NCBI RefSeq assembly: GCF_032922745.1
Contig: NZ_CP136693.1
Coordinates: 1,860,001 to 1,924,000, forward strand
Source: Marinobacter salarius
GTDB taxonomy: Bacteria > Pseudomonadota > Gammaproteobacteria > Pseudomonadales > Oleiphilaceae
Length of the DNA: 64,000 nucleotides
Direction: 5' to 3'
How positions within the stretch are numbered: the stretch's first letter is position 1; each line of letters begins with the position of its first letter. This document shows positions 24,452-33,660 of the stretch, one piece after another. The notes beneath the pieces are model-generated. The model had not been told where the DNA came from and ran no database searches. It saw only the letters and a list, made by a program, of their open reading frames with translations. Both the position numbers and the translations under genes were made by a program.

Positions 24452-25534
24452 TTATGCACCGCAAATTTGAGCTGGAACTTCCTCAGAAAAAAGCCTTAGA
24501 AAAATTTGTCGAGCCATCTCGTAAGGTACTGCATTGCCAATGAGGCGGGCTATCTGGGTGTGAGTCCCTTCGAAACTATATGAGTCCGGAAAGGTTTGTA
24601 GGCGTGCAGCCTCACGGAGTGTAATAGCTCGATCTTGTTCGGGATGAGCGAAACGACCCCGGGTTACGTCAGTACATCCGGTAGTGAGTGTTGGTGAAGG
24701 CAGATCCCAAGCCATCCTACCGTAAACGTCGGGAAAAGATTTGGCTTGTAGATTGCGGTGACAGGCAAGTTGCAGGTTTTCTGGCAAAGCTGCGCGACTA
24801 CCTCCATCTTTCGGGATGGCCCGTAGTCTTTGGATTGTAATGGGGGAGTGACGCCGGGCTCTATGCAGAGGATCTATGGGGCACTGCTCGCCGAGTCCTA
24901 CGGGCTTTAGACCACTAAATGCCATTCTTACTGTGGGTGGAGTAATGACAGAAGGAGTTGTTCTAAGCGACTCGAATCTCTTCAAAACGAAGTCGGACTT
25001 AGATGCGACGAAAATAGATCTGAAACGTCGCTGGGGAACACCTAAATCAGTTGCTGACACGCGTATCGGGTCACTGAAACTATAGCCCAGCTTCGATAGT
25101 CCTTCTCTAAGCTCCTGTTTCGCCTCGGAACGGACTATGCCAGGGACATTTTCCACCCATATCGTCTCAGGTTTTAGGGCTTTTGCAAAACGCAAGGCTT
25201 CAAGTACGAGAGGGGCCCGTTGGTCGGCCTTATTGCGCTTTCGGTTCTGAGAGCTGAAAGGTTGACATGGAGCGCATACGGCAAGTATGGATAGTGGGCG
25301 CCCTTGGAGCGATCCCTTGGCGTCTAGTGGATCTACATCCCCGATATCTTGACCAAAAAAAAGCGTCGAAGGATGGTTTTTTGTGTAGGTCGCTTTTGCG
25401 GAGTCGTCGTTATCAATGGCGAAAGCAACACGAAAGCCAGCAGAAGCTAAGGCTGCGGAAACTGAACCGGAACCGCAAAAAAGATCTGCAGCTATTGGAG
25501 ACTCGCCTGTTATTTTGCGCTTGTTCTTAGCCAT
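24452..25534 (-). CDS. dcm: C5-cytosine DNA methyltransferase
   Basis: The 360-residue enzyme carries the ordered C5-methyltransferase motifs: I 'DLFCGSGSVS', IV 'APCQPFSSQN' with the catalytic cysteine, VI 'WVENVPG', VIII 'QRRFRSIFV' and X 'RLIGNAVP'. It transfers methyl from SAM to cytosine in a target sequence not deducible here. It is the last gene of a minus-strand operon; its start overlaps the end of the receiver-domain gene by 25 bases. No ordinary restriction endonuclease is adjacent, so the flanking proteins may take that role, or it may be a protective solitary methylase. Confidence 0.94.
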   Translation of the reverse strand: MAKNKRKITGESPIAADLFCGSGSVSAALASAGFRVAFAIDNDDSAKATYTKNHPSTLFFGQDIGDVDPLDAKGSLQGRPLSILAVCAPCQPFSSQNRKRNKADQRAPLVLEALRFAKALKPETIWVENVPGIVRSEAKQELREGLSKLGYSFSDPIRVSATDLGVPQRRFRSIFVASKSDFVLKRFESLRTTPSVITPPTVRMAFSGLKPVGLGEQCPIDPLHRARRHSPITIQRLRAIPKDGGSRAALPENLQLACHRNLQAKSFPDVYGRMAWDLPSPTLTTGCTDVTRGRFAHPEQDRAITLREAARLQTFPDSYSFEGTHTQIARLIGNAVPYEMARQIFLRLFSEEVPAQICGA

Positions 25535-27204
25535 TCGAATTCATTTGACCCGATTCGTCCGATTGTGTGGAGTGCTTTCTGGGCAAGATGTACAGCCGTC
25601 ATCTCCCTCAGTTGTGCCCGCCATTTCCACTGAGCACCGCAAGCATCTGTGAAATTGTAAATGCCGTCATCATCATTTCTGGCAAGGATGACGTCCTTCT
25701 CTGCTAAAGGTTTGAAGTGAACGGTTGTGAGTTCCCGCAAATGTTTGAATTTATAGCCATCAGGAATCTGATACCGAGTACCGTTACCGGAGCCTGGAAG
25801 AACAAGGTCAAACTCGCTGTCTTCAGGGATCAGTTTTAAGAACAGAAAGCCTGTCTCGCCTCGAAGGCGCACGGTGTCGCAAGCTGGCTGAATGCAGAGT
25901 AGTGTCTGCTCATGGCTACCAATTATAGTGCCGAATTGAAGAGACGGCGACTCACCCGGGGGTCTCCCAGCTCGCTCACCAGAATGGCGCGCAATCGTCG
26001 TGAGCACGGCATAATCTGAACTGTATTGCTTCCATTTTTCTTCGTTGTCAAAAAAAGAGCAAGAAACACTAGCATGCTTTCCATCGGCACTCGATACATC
26101 TCGAAAACCATCTGTTAGGAAGAGCTTGCGAGTCTCTGTATTGATCGATTTAATCTTGGGAAGCTCTCCTGTTCTTTTGATGGCGGAAACTGGCTTCTCT
26201 TGTGGTAGTCGGCCAGCTCTAGAGTGTAGCCACAGCATACAACTCTCAAGGCCGAGTACCTTTTGCTCCGCTTGACAGGCATCTATAGATAAAGAGAGTT
26301 CTGATTGGAGGACTTCCACCATCAGGCGTCCCGCATCATTCGGGTCGGGCTTCGTGGCTCTGTCGCCCGCGTAAACGGGATCAAGTTCCTCATCGAACTG
26401 TGCCAGGATCCTGTGAATGTCTCGTTTAACTGCCGCAACGGACTCTAAAGCAAAGGCGCGTAAAAGCCCTCTTGCCAAGATAGTAAATTCTTTGATCATT
26501 CTCTGTGGCAACAGGTTCCAAGGAACGACAGCGGGATCATCAGATGGGTTCCGACCGAGCGTTGGCTTATTAATGAAGGTGATTCTGAAATGATCGCCGA
26601 TAATGACCGGGGCAGTATCCGGCGAGTCTGTTTTTATCTCATAACCTTCAGACACTAGTGCCTTGGCTAGCGTCGTTGAGGCTCCCTCCAATTTTTCCGC
26701 AGTATATATCAATATTAGGCGGAGCCGTCCGCCCTCTGCCTTGTCTGTATTGAGAACTTGCTTGATCGCCTCTGTTGCGGGGCGACTGTTGCCTTTTCTC
26801 AGTTGCCAATCAAGCACGCAAGCATCCGTTGGCAAAATGGCTCGAACTGTTGCATTTAGTAGCTGATTGTCATCAGCGGGATCAGTTTCAGTCGGCAAAT
26901 AAACGCCACAGGTCAATCCCTCTCCAGCAAAAGCTTGGGAAACTTTGTTAAGTTCCAGCCTATGCCCTGCGGGGTTATTATTTCTTTCCCGCTGTGTTCG
27001 TGGATCAACAGCCGCCTTTTCAGTAGCTTTCACTTTTCCGGGAGCAGAAGGTCGCCTTTGCGTTGCAGCAGTCGGCTCCGTATTCGTATTAATGGAAGCG
27101 TCAGACGCGAGAGATGCTTCATTATCAATGACTACTACAGTTTGGAGAAAGGCCTTTACCGCATTGCTACAAAGGTCGTCAAAGTTGTTAACAGGCTCAA
27201 TCAT
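25510..27204 (-). CDS. Receiver-like domain protein (conflict-system response regulator)
   Basis: This 564-residue protein has a response-regulator-like receiver at its N-terminus: a first strand 'TVVVIDNEA' with acidic D27 and E29, a likely phospho-acceptor D132 in 'TDACVLDWQLRKG', and a later strand 'LRLILIYTAE' with the switch threonine. A low-complexity insert of about 50 residues (rich in T, A, P, R and N, roughly 31-85) separates the first strand from the first helix. The remaining 370 residues match nothing I can name and lack a DNA-binding helix-turn-helix I can see. It overlaps the upstream double-ATPase gene by 8 bases and dcm by 25, so the three are made together. It resembles the 'response receiver' families reported next to histidine-kinase-like ATPases in defence islands; that family link is from memory. 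Confidence 0.72.
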   Translation of the reverse strand: MIEPVNNFDDLCSNAVKAFLQTVVVIDNEASLASDASINTNTEPTAATQRRPSAPGKVKATEKAAVDPRTQRERNNNPAGHRLELNKVSQAFAGEGLTCGVYLPTETDPADDNQLLNATVRAILPTDACVLDWQLRKGNSRPATEAIKQVLNTDKAEGGRLRLILIYTAEKLEGASTTLAKALVSEGYEIKTDSPDTAPVIIGDHFRITFINKPTLGRNPSDDPAVVPWNLLPQRMIKEFTILARGLLRAFALESVAAVKRDIHRILAQFDEELDPVYAGDRATKPDPNDAGRLMVEVLQSELSLSIDACQAEQKVLGLESCMLWLHSRAGRLPQEKPVSAIKRTGELPKIKSINTETRKLFLTDGFRDVSSADGKHASVSCSFFDNEEKWKQYSSDYAVLTTIARHSGERAGRPPGESPSLQFGTIIGSHEQTLLCIQPACDTVRLRGETGFLFLKLIPEDSEFDLVLPGSGNGTRYQIPDGYKFKHLRELTTVHFKPLAEKDVILARNDDDGIYNFTDACGAQWKWRAQLREMTAVHLAQKALHTIGRIGSNEFEWLRTSAK

Positions 27205-30200
27205 CTAGCTCGCTACCATTGTCTGGAAATATAACGAAAGCAGGGCGTGTTTCGGTTCCCTCTTCAAGTAACTCTAACTTTAAACCGATAGAGGCGAGTG
27301 CTTCTCGGGACACAGCTAATCCCATCCCTCTTCCGCCTGGCTTATTAGACATACCGAATTCGAATATCGTACTTGCCGCGCGACGGGGTATGCCTGGTCC
27401 CCCGTTGCGAATGACAATTCCCTCGCCTTGGGCGTTTAACTCAATCCAGGGCTCTGCATTCCTGTCCGAGCCAATCCAATAAATTGCGTTGTCGACTATA
27501 TTCACGACAGCAGCGATAAGCGTGGAGCGAAAACTCGTTATTGACCAATCGTTGAAAGCCTCGGTAGCTCTAAGCTCTATCTCGGTTCTGTCGAAACGCT
27601 CACTAAACAGTTCTATTACATAGGAAAGTATTGATGCCCCGCTGACCTCTACACGACGCCGCCTCACTCGGCGAGTCAAAGGAGAAAAAAGTCCAATATA
27701 GCTGTCTAGGTGATCATAATAAGTTCTGAGTCGATCATAGACTACGTGCAACTCAGGTGTTCCATCAGCCCAGGGTTTGATATCTCTTATAGAACCGCGG
27801 AGACCCGAGACCACATTCTCCAATTCATGCCCCAAGATTGATACGGCGCTGCCTGCTTGAGCTAGATCATTGTAAAAAGTGAGTTGCTCTTCCAGCTCTC
27901 CAATCCGACCCTCAAGAGCAGCGATAGTCTCGTCTGGTAAGCTCTCATGCTGCACATCTTCATTAGCAGACTTGAGCTGATCGAGAAGTGCGTTGAGCTC
28001 TCCTTGCGTGGTCACGAAAGTACGTTCTAGTCGAACTTCTATATTCCGCTGCACCTCAGTTGCGGCATCCTCGGTTAATGAGTCTAAATCTTGCCGTTGC
28101 AATTCACTTTGAACAGCTTGAATTTCGTCAGTGAATCTTTCTTTGAGTTGCCAAGCATGAGTGTTGACGGTGTTTTTGAAAGCCTCGGATTCTGATTGGA
28201 CTGATCTAACCATTTTGGCTACGAGTCCCTCTATCTGCCTGATCTCATTCTCAATACCGCTTCGAGCGCGCTCTGACCGAGAAACTTTTACTCCGATTTC
28301 TTCACGCAGCCGATTCGCGCTGCCACGAATCCGTTGGACCGCCGGTTCAAGTTTGTATTCACGAAACCCCTGAAGCCAGTCTAAGTAACTTTCGTATGAA
28401 CCAGTATCTGGCTTCGAGAGACTAAAATTCCTCGGTCGTGGCATTTGTAGGCGACGAGATAGGCTCTCAAGTTGAGCAACTGCACTATCCTCAATCTTGA
28501 TTGTCTCAGTGCTCAGCGTTTGCATTTTTTGGTCTGAGAGTCTCGATGCAGCTGAGGCACTCGCTTGTTCAAACTGAGATAACGCAGTGGATAGAATGTC
28601 CTCAACGTGGTTCTCGTACTTTCCATCATCGATGTTGTCATGTTGGGCATTAAGCTCTTCCCGAAACTGATTCTTCAACTCTATGGCTCTCTTTTTACGC
28701 TCCCGGAGTCGTTTAGCCTCGAGGCGTTTACCTTCAAGTATCTCGCGATAAATCGGGCTACGTTCTCCAGATTTCCGAAAGAAATCTTTCGCAACCTGTT
28801 TGAACCAATGAGAAAGCACAGCCTGCAAATCGAGATAAGCGCGATTCTGCCTGAACCCTTCACGACCAGCTTTTTCGTTTAATGAGCCATTGTCATATCG
28901 GTTTAAAGCTACGTAGCCGGCCATACGGCGGTGGGAAAAGAACCAATCGGATGCCGACTTTGTCCTCCTGAACTCGATTCCCAGCCAGTCAAAATCAGGC
29001 AAACCGTAGGGAAGGATGCGAATACCATCGCGATAAACATATAGCCCCCCATACCGATCCATTTTCGACTCGATTCGGTTGTATTCTTCTGACTCTATGA
29101 GGGTCTCTTCAACCTGGCCCTGAATTACGCCCAATCGAAGATCAAAAGGTCCACAAGCTATCGGTTTGCCTTTGGCGTCAGGCCAACTCAGAGTTAGTTC
29201 TATTGGGTCGCTTCTGTATATCTGAATAGTTCCGCGAAACTGCCCATACTCGTCGAAACGCCCTTCGATGAAGTGATCAGCTAAAAGTAAATCTTTACTG
29301 GTAAAAAACTCATCGTTTCCGATCAACTCGTCATAGTTTCCCGTCGGTTTGTGATCGCGAAATTCGGCTTTCACTGGTGGGTCATGTTCTGGAGACATCG
29401 TATTTCCGAACCCCAGAAGAATGCGTTTTATTGCCGAGCCATTTTCGAGACTGTCGTGCCCGTTTACATCGACTAAAAGGCTTTCATCACATTCGAAAAG
29501 ATGAAAATGCGTGCCATAATGACCATCAGTCAGTGTCAGGTTGGATTCCTCGATCTCTTTTGCGACGTCGGCGAGCCAAATATCCGTTTCCATCGGATCG
29601 AATAAACACGAATCCATAAGGCGCACCAAACGGTCACGGTCTTGGGAATCCTCCACGATGGAGCTAATGTTTGACTTAACGTCATCGACCATGGATGCAA
29701 TATCTTCGGTCTCAGGAAATCGACTGAAAGTACGTAGCGGAACGTCGATGTCGCTGATATCCAATCCTGGCAGCTCGAAAAGGGGCCAGCAAACTAGACA
29801 GCCCGTTAGCTTGTGAAGGCCATCCAGACGAACTGCGCGTGAAAGAACCAAGACCACAGGAGCAATCGTTGCAATCGCTAAGCGCCCAATACCTTTCTCT
29901 CCCATTAGTGGACGAATGGGGAGATTGTTGGGACCAGTCCACTTCGCTAAGGCCTCCGCATTTGAGCCGAACTTGCTTTCAGTCCCGAGGGCAAGCCAGC
30001 GGTTTCGAAAGTCTTCCTCTGTCATTCCCAGGCCATCGTCTCTGATCACCAGACGATTTAGTTCACGAATAAAGTCAACCTCAACGCGAGTCGCGTATGC
30101 GTCGTGGGCATTCTTGAACAGCTCATGAATTGCAGTGGGAACGCCTGCGATTTGCTGGCGTCCCAGCATGTCGACAGCGCGGGCTCTGACTGCGAAATTA

Positions 30201-30205
30201 GCCAT
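27197..30205 (-). CDS. Double-GHKL ATPase: MORC/Hsp90-like N-terminus with a histidine-kinase-like C-terminus
   Basis: The 1002-residue protein has two separate GHKL ATPase modules. The first (residues 1-190) shows the N box 'HELFKNAHDAY' (N32), G1 'DDGLGM' (57-62) and G2 'GEKGIGRLA' (102-110), in MORC/Hsp90 style. The last 220 residues look like a sensor kinase: 'GHELENVVSGLRG' with a candidate phospho-histidine H793, N box 'NIVDNAIYW' (902-910), G1 'NGGPGIP' and G2 'GGRGMGLAVS'. Between them a charged, helical stretch (about 480-780) predicts coiled coil. No transmembrane helix or signal peptide is seen, so it is cytoplasmic. I chose the ATG at 30205, with GGAAG 5 bases upstream. With the receiver protein and methyltransferase it forms an operon, suggesting a phosphorelay tied to DNA modification and defence. 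Confidence 0.78.
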   Translation of the reverse strand: MANFAVRARAVDMLGRQQIAGVPTAIHELFKNAHDAYATRVEVDFIRELNRLVIRDDGLGMTEEDFRNRWLALGTESKFGSNAEALAKWTGPNNLPIRPLMGEKGIGRLAIATIAPVVLVLSRAVRLDGLHKLTGCLVCWPLFELPGLDISDIDVPLRTFSRFPETEDIASMVDDVKSNISSIVEDSQDRDRLVRLMDSCLFDPMETDIWLADVAKEIEESNLTLTDGHYGTHFHLFECDESLLVDVNGHDSLENGSAIKRILLGFGNTMSPEHDPPVKAEFRDHKPTGNYDELIGNDEFFTSKDLLLADHFIEGRFDEYGQFRGTIQIYRSDPIELTLSWPDAKGKPIACGPFDLRLGVIQGQVEETLIESEEYNRIESKMDRYGGLYVYRDGIRILPYGLPDFDWLGIEFRRTKSASDWFFSHRRMAGYVALNRYDNGSLNEKAGREGFRQNRAYLDLQAVLSHWFKQVAKDFFRKSGERSPIYREILEGKRLEAKRLRERKKRAIELKNQFREELNAQHDNIDDGKYENHVEDILSTALSQFEQASASAASRLSDQKMQTLSTETIKIEDSAVAQLESLSRRLQMPRPRNFSLSKPDTGSYESYLDWLQGFREYKLEPAVQRIRGSANRLREEIGVKVSRSERARSGIENEIRQIEGLVAKMVRSVQSESEAFKNTVNTHAWQLKERFTDEIQAVQSELQRQDLDSLTEDAATEVQRNIEVRLERTFVTTQGELNALLDQLKSANEDVQHESLPDETIAALEGRIGELEEQLTFYNDLAQAGSAVSILGHELENVVSGLRGSIRDIKPWADGTPELHVVYDRLRTYYDHLDSYIGLFSPLTRRVRRRRVEVSGASILSYVIELFSERFDRTEIELRATEAFNDWSITSFRSTLIAAVVNIVDNAIYWIGSDRNAEPWIELNAQGEGIVIRNGGPGIPRRAASTIFEFGMSNKPGGRGMGLAVSREALASIGLKLELLEEGTETRPAFVIFPDNGSELDD

Positions 30206-30505
30206 AGGAGCTTCCAATTAATTGAAGTGTTGTAGGCGACCTTGTTCTCAGAGCTGGACCGGGAGGAAATTCCATAGGTATGCGATCTAATGGGTTGGGG
30301 CTTTATGAAGGCTTATTGGTAGCCAACTATTTAATGTTTCGCAACAGTCTGTTTACAAAAGGTTTAGCCATAATCCTCCGGCAGTATAGACGCACTGGAT
30401 GGAGTTCTCCAAATAAGTGCCCAAGAACCGGGATCAAAAAATGGGACACCGATTAGCTAGCCAATGCGCTGTCGGTGAAAACTACCTTCCATGGTTTCAT
30501 TGGCT
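30206..30505. other. Gene-free stretch between the ATPase and ParD-like genes
   Basis: This must hold the promoter of the minus-strand ATPase operon. I see no gene, no ParE toxin and no clear promoter; the sequence is AT-rich. Confidence 0.4.
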
Positions 30506-30796
30506 TCAGGTGTTCCGTTTCGTTCCAGTGATTTCTTTAGCGCGTTCGGAGAGGTAAGTCGCGAACTCGTCCGCTGTGAAATGTCTGGTCTTCCCGTTTT
30601 TCACGTCTTTCACGTCTTCCTCGGCGACGGCGGCTCTGAGTTCATTCACCTTGGTGGTGTAGGCAGACTCGGCTTCTTCCACCATCCTGAGCCCGGCTCG
30701 CAGAACTTCACTTGCGTTCTGGTAGCGGCCAGAAGCTACCAGATAATCGACGACTTGTGACTGATGGTCAGTGAGTACGATGTTTCTCGTTGCCAT
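30506..30796 (-). CDS. ParD-family ribbon-helix-helix antitoxin (orphan, copy 1)
   Basis: A 96-residue protein with an N-terminal ribbon-helix-helix domain ('MATRNIVLTDHQSQVVDYL', 'GRYQNASEVLRAGLRMVEE') typical of ParD antitoxins, which repress their own operon and neutralise a ParE toxin. No parE gene follows it; the downstream 300 bases are empty. A perfect palindrome lies 26 bases before the start (30822-30840). A paralogue with the same operator is at 36237-36500. It could be a remnant, or an antitoxin for a toxin encoded elsewhere. Confidence 0.85.
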   Translation of the reverse strand: MATRNIVLTDHQSQVVDYLVASGRYQNASEVLRAGLRMVEEAESAYTTKVNELRAAVAEEDVKDVKNGKTRHFTADEFATYLSERAKEITGTKRNT

Positions 30797-30821
30797 GGGC
30801 GTATCATCCTGTCGTAACTCT

Positions 30822-30840
30822 ATTGGCATATTATGCCAAT
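30822..30840. promoter_or_regulatory. Palindromic operator of ParD copy 1
   Basis: ATTGGCATA-T-TATGCCAAT has perfect 9-bp arms and is followed by a partial repeat (ATTGG). The same palindrome, except for the central base, precedes ParD copy 2, which strongly suggests an autoregulatory site. Confidence 0.75.
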
Positions 30841-31037
30841 AGATTGGTTTCAGCAATTGCGGATAAATTGGGTGAGCACTGGGGATGACAAGAGCCCAAC
30901 AAACTATATATGGGGTGACGTAGCGGTAGCTTGGCTATCGTAGGAATTGTGGTTAGCATGAGAGCTTCAGGTGGCCGGTGAAGGCGATCCTGCGCAAAGA
31001 TGGACAAATCTCCCTCAAGGACAGAAGGAGCAATGGA

Positions 31038-32534
31038 ATGAGCAAGAAAGTTGTTTTATTAGGTGACGTGGGTACGGATCACTCCGGATTCCCACCAACC
31101 CCGGTGATCGCCGGCTCCCCCGATGTGTTGATCGATGGCAAACCTGTTGCCCGTGTTGGTGATCCCCTCGCACCACATTCCAAACCCAAGCATCCACCTC
31201 ATCCCCGAGCTATAGCAGCTGGTTCTGGAACCGTTCTGATCAATGGTATTCCTGCCGCCGTGACGGGTGGGGCGATTTCCTGCGGTGGCGTCACCATTGG
31301 TAGTGGCAGCGTGGTTATTGGTGATACGTATACACCCGCCCAGTTTTCCGGTATTTCACCCGCCCCAGTAAAGCCCGCTTCGAAGGCGAAAGCATCTTAT
31401 GCTCGTAGTGCTGATGGTGGAGCTACAGGCTCTTTATCGTCCCCACAGTCCGCAAACTCAAACGGGTTAGCCCGTAGTGATAGCAGTGCGGTTGCAGGTG
31501 GCCCGGTTGTGTCTGGTGTGTCTGATCAGGGTTCAAAGGATCAAACGCAGGAAACTACTGTGGAACCAGGCTTTCATGTGGTTCAGAGCCCAATGAGTAA
31601 GACCACTCTGTTAGCTGCGCTCTATGGTGACGCTTCTGCGAAGCCTGACAGCTTTGACCGTTTGAATCCGGGCCTTGGAGGTCAGGTGTTACCCGGTGAG
31701 ATGATCGTGCTCGGTGATCCGGAAGGAATGGAGTGCACCCGGGAAGAAGCTGATTTGATGGAGGTGGCTGCGCAGGTGAATGCCAAGGTGCGGGCGCTGG
31801 GTCAGGACGAGGCACAGTTCATCGTAAAGTACTACGATCTGCTGGAGGCTATCACCTCGACAGGTTCTGCGGGGCTTGGGGCTGGGGCTGTCATGGTTGG
31901 GAGGCAGATTGGCAGCATTGAGAAGACGTTAAAGAACATCGAGCGGCTTCATCAAGAAAGCTACCGGAAGCATGGGCATCTCAACCATCCGGAGTTTTTC
32001 GAGAAGCGGCGGGCGCTTTTTAAAGAGCTGGATTTTTCTTTGGGAAGTGTGGCACGTCAAGGCATGTCTCTGGATGATGATGCAAAGTTGAAGCGGGCAC
32101 TGGGGTTGTCGTCTAAGAGTATTGTGCATAGTTGGAAGACCGCCGGGGTGGGTGGCATACCAGGGTACGCTACGCACTACGAGAGGCTGGCAACGGGGGC
32201 CAGATATGCTCGAAATGTGGGCTATCTGGGAATCACCTTGGATGTGTCCATGTCTGCGCTAAAGATAAAAGAAGCATGCACTGCTGACGACGAGAAGGAG
32301 TGTCAGGTTGTGGCTTATAGGGAAGGTGGAAAACTGATTGGATCTTCTGGTTTTGGTGCAGCTGGCGGGGCTTTGGCCGCTGGCTGCACGATGGTTGCTG
32401 TGACCTCAGCGGGCATCGGTGGCGTTGCCTGCGTAGTTATCGTGGGAGGACTGGGAGCTGCAGGAGGTAGCTATTTCGGGGCCGGAGTTGGCGAGGCGAC
32501 AGGTGAAATCGTGCGGAAATCGATACATGAATAG
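31038..32534 (+). CDS. PAAR-domain protein, probable type VI secretion effector
   Basis: The 498-residue protein begins with a PAAR domain (residues 1-95: 'GDVGTDHSGFPPTP', 'VLIDGKPVARVGDP', 'INGIPAAVTGG', 'GVTIGSGSVVIGD'), the tip of the type VI secretion spike. A low-complexity Ser/Ala linker (about 110-190) leads to a LysM-like segment ('FHVVQSPMSKTTLLAALYG') and a helical region. The C-terminus (about 435-498) is a glycine-rich hydrophobic stretch that could insert in membranes. The gene overlaps the next by 8 bases. The likely role is a pore-forming or membrane-acting antibacterial effector; no other type VI secretion gene is in the window. GGAG precedes the ATG at 31038. Confidence 0.82.
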   Translation: MSKKVVLLGDVGTDHSGFPPTPVIAGSPDVLIDGKPVARVGDPLAPHSKPKHPPHPRAIAAGSGTVLINGIPAAVTGGAISCGGVTIGSGSVVIGDTYTPAQFSGISPAPVKPASKAKASYARSADGGATGSLSSPQSANSNGLARSDSSAVAGGPVVSGVSDQGSKDQTQETTVEPGFHVVQSPMSKTTLLAALYGDASAKPDSFDRLNPGLGGQVLPGEMIVLGDPEGMECTREEADLMEVAAQVNAKVRALGQDEAQFIVKYYDLLEAITSTGSAGLGAGAVMVGRQIGSIEKTLKNIERLHQESYRKHGHLNHPEFFEKRRALFKELDFSLGSVARQGMSLDDDAKLKRALGLSSKSIVHSWKTAGVGGIPGYATHYERLATGARYARNVGYLGITLDVSMSALKIKEACTADDEKECQVVAYREGGKLIGSSGFGAAGGALAAGCTMVAVTSAGIGGVACVVIVGGLGAAGGSYFGAGVGEATGEIVRKSIHE

Positions 32535-32922
32535 CGAGCAACTCGTAGCCATCGCTGAGGTATTGTTAGTCGTTTCCGTGCTTGGAGGCTTTTTTCTGCT
32601 CGTTCTGATTTTGACTTTCCTCTTTCCTAAAATTGCGGAAGTTGAAAGTCGGATTGCAACACCCGGCAAACAACTGGACGGCATCCGGGAAATTTGGGGC
32701 AATGGCCCAATAGGTCGCTGGATGCGGGTGGTTCATGTCTACTTTTTCTTCATCTTTCGTAACCTTCCTCGTATCGGTCCTAGGATCGAGTCCAGGATGG
32801 GCGATGAGGCAGAGGCGCTTCCGATGGGCCTTAAACTCTGGGTGATTCTGCCGGTATCAGTTTTTTTCGTTTCGATTATCGTGTCGCTTATGGCGGCTTG
32901 GTACCTTGGGGTGTTCGATTAG
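32527..32922 (+). CDS. Putative membrane immunity protein for the PAAR effector
   Basis: A 131-residue protein with two strong hydrophobic helices (about residues 10-35 and 104-127) separated by a basic loop containing an RNLPRIGPRIES stretch. Its start lies inside the effector gene (8-base overlap), the usual arrangement for effector-immunity pairs. A membrane location fits protection against a membrane-active toxin. The function is inferred from position only. Confidence 0.6.
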   Translation: MNSEQLVAIAEVLLVVSVLGGFFLLVLILTFLFPKIAEVESRIATPGKQLDGIREIWGNGPIGRWMRVVHVYFFFIFRNLPRIGPRIESRMGDEAEALPMGLKLWVILPVSVFFVSIIVSLMAAWYLGVFD

Positions 32923-32978
32923 TTGAAGATTGTCATCGGTAGACGGCTCGTTCTGACCTTTATGGTTGAGCTCACTGG

Positions 32979-33566
32979 TCAGCGCGGCCCAGCCCAGTCG
33001 TCCCGAGTCCCCTCGAATGTCATTCCCAAAGAAGACTGTTCAACTTTGAAGGTTGCGATGAACCGTCGGTCTGGCAGGCGGTACCAGAAATCTTTGGGTA
33101 CGCAGATTTCGAAATACAGACGATCCAGGTGATCATTTTCTAGCTGGTAGCTGCATGAATGGCGTCCACCGCCGCGGTATTTGGTGACCTCATACTTTAC
33201 CATTCTTGTTTCGCTATCCAGCATCGTCCAGATGCGCGGGATGGTGTAACCGAAGGATAAGTGAAGCACCGACCAGAGCAATAAGGGGCAGCTAATGAAG
33301 GCGAGGTATTTCTTGGCACGGCCCAATGAATACCACTGAGGTGCTGGGTTGATCTTTCCTGTGTGCCATAGGTAGCCAGTCCAGAGCGACACTGCGAATG
33401 CCACAAATGCCGATAGGTATAGCGCGATCGTCGCAACCTCTGGGTCGGGACAGAAATTTTTAGGGCCGAATATCTGAGGCACCGCGAGGATGATAGGTGG
33501 CAGCAGAATGACACACAAAATTTTCTGGTGCCGATTCATGCCAGATTTCAGGGAAGCTCTCTTCAT
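32979..33566 (-). CDS. Hypothetical three-helix membrane protein
   Basis: This 195-residue protein is not recognised. It has about three hydrophobic helices (near residues 17-35, 48-66 and 88-108), then a soluble, cysteine-containing tail with 'RGGGRHSCSYQLENDHLDRLYFEICVP'-like content split over strands. No ribosome site is clear; starts at 33566 or 33539 are possible. It is convergent with the candidate immunity gene. Confidence 0.55.
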   Translation of the reverse strand: MKRASLKSGMNRHQKILCVILLPPIILAVPQIFGPKNFCPDPEVATIALYLSAFVAFAVSLWTGYLWHTGKINPAPQWYSLGRAKKYLAFISCPLLLWSVLHLSFGYTIPRIWTMLDSETRMVKYEVTKYRGGGRHSCSYQLENDHLDRLYFEICVPKDFWYRLPDRRFIATFKVEQSSLGMTFEGTRDDWAGPR

Positions 33567-33642
33567 AGGTAATCCGTTACAGTCAGGCAGCGTATTCCTT
33601 ACGCTGTGGATGCATGGTACCAAACGGTTATGTGTGGAAGCC

Positions 33643-33659
33643 GGGACAGATCTATTTTT
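33643..33659 (+). repeat. GGGACAGATCTATTTTC-type repeat, copy a
   Basis: The 17 bases match the recurrent sequence at 16 of 17 positions. It sits directly before the ureG fragment. Confidence 0.6.
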
Positions 33660-33660
33660 T

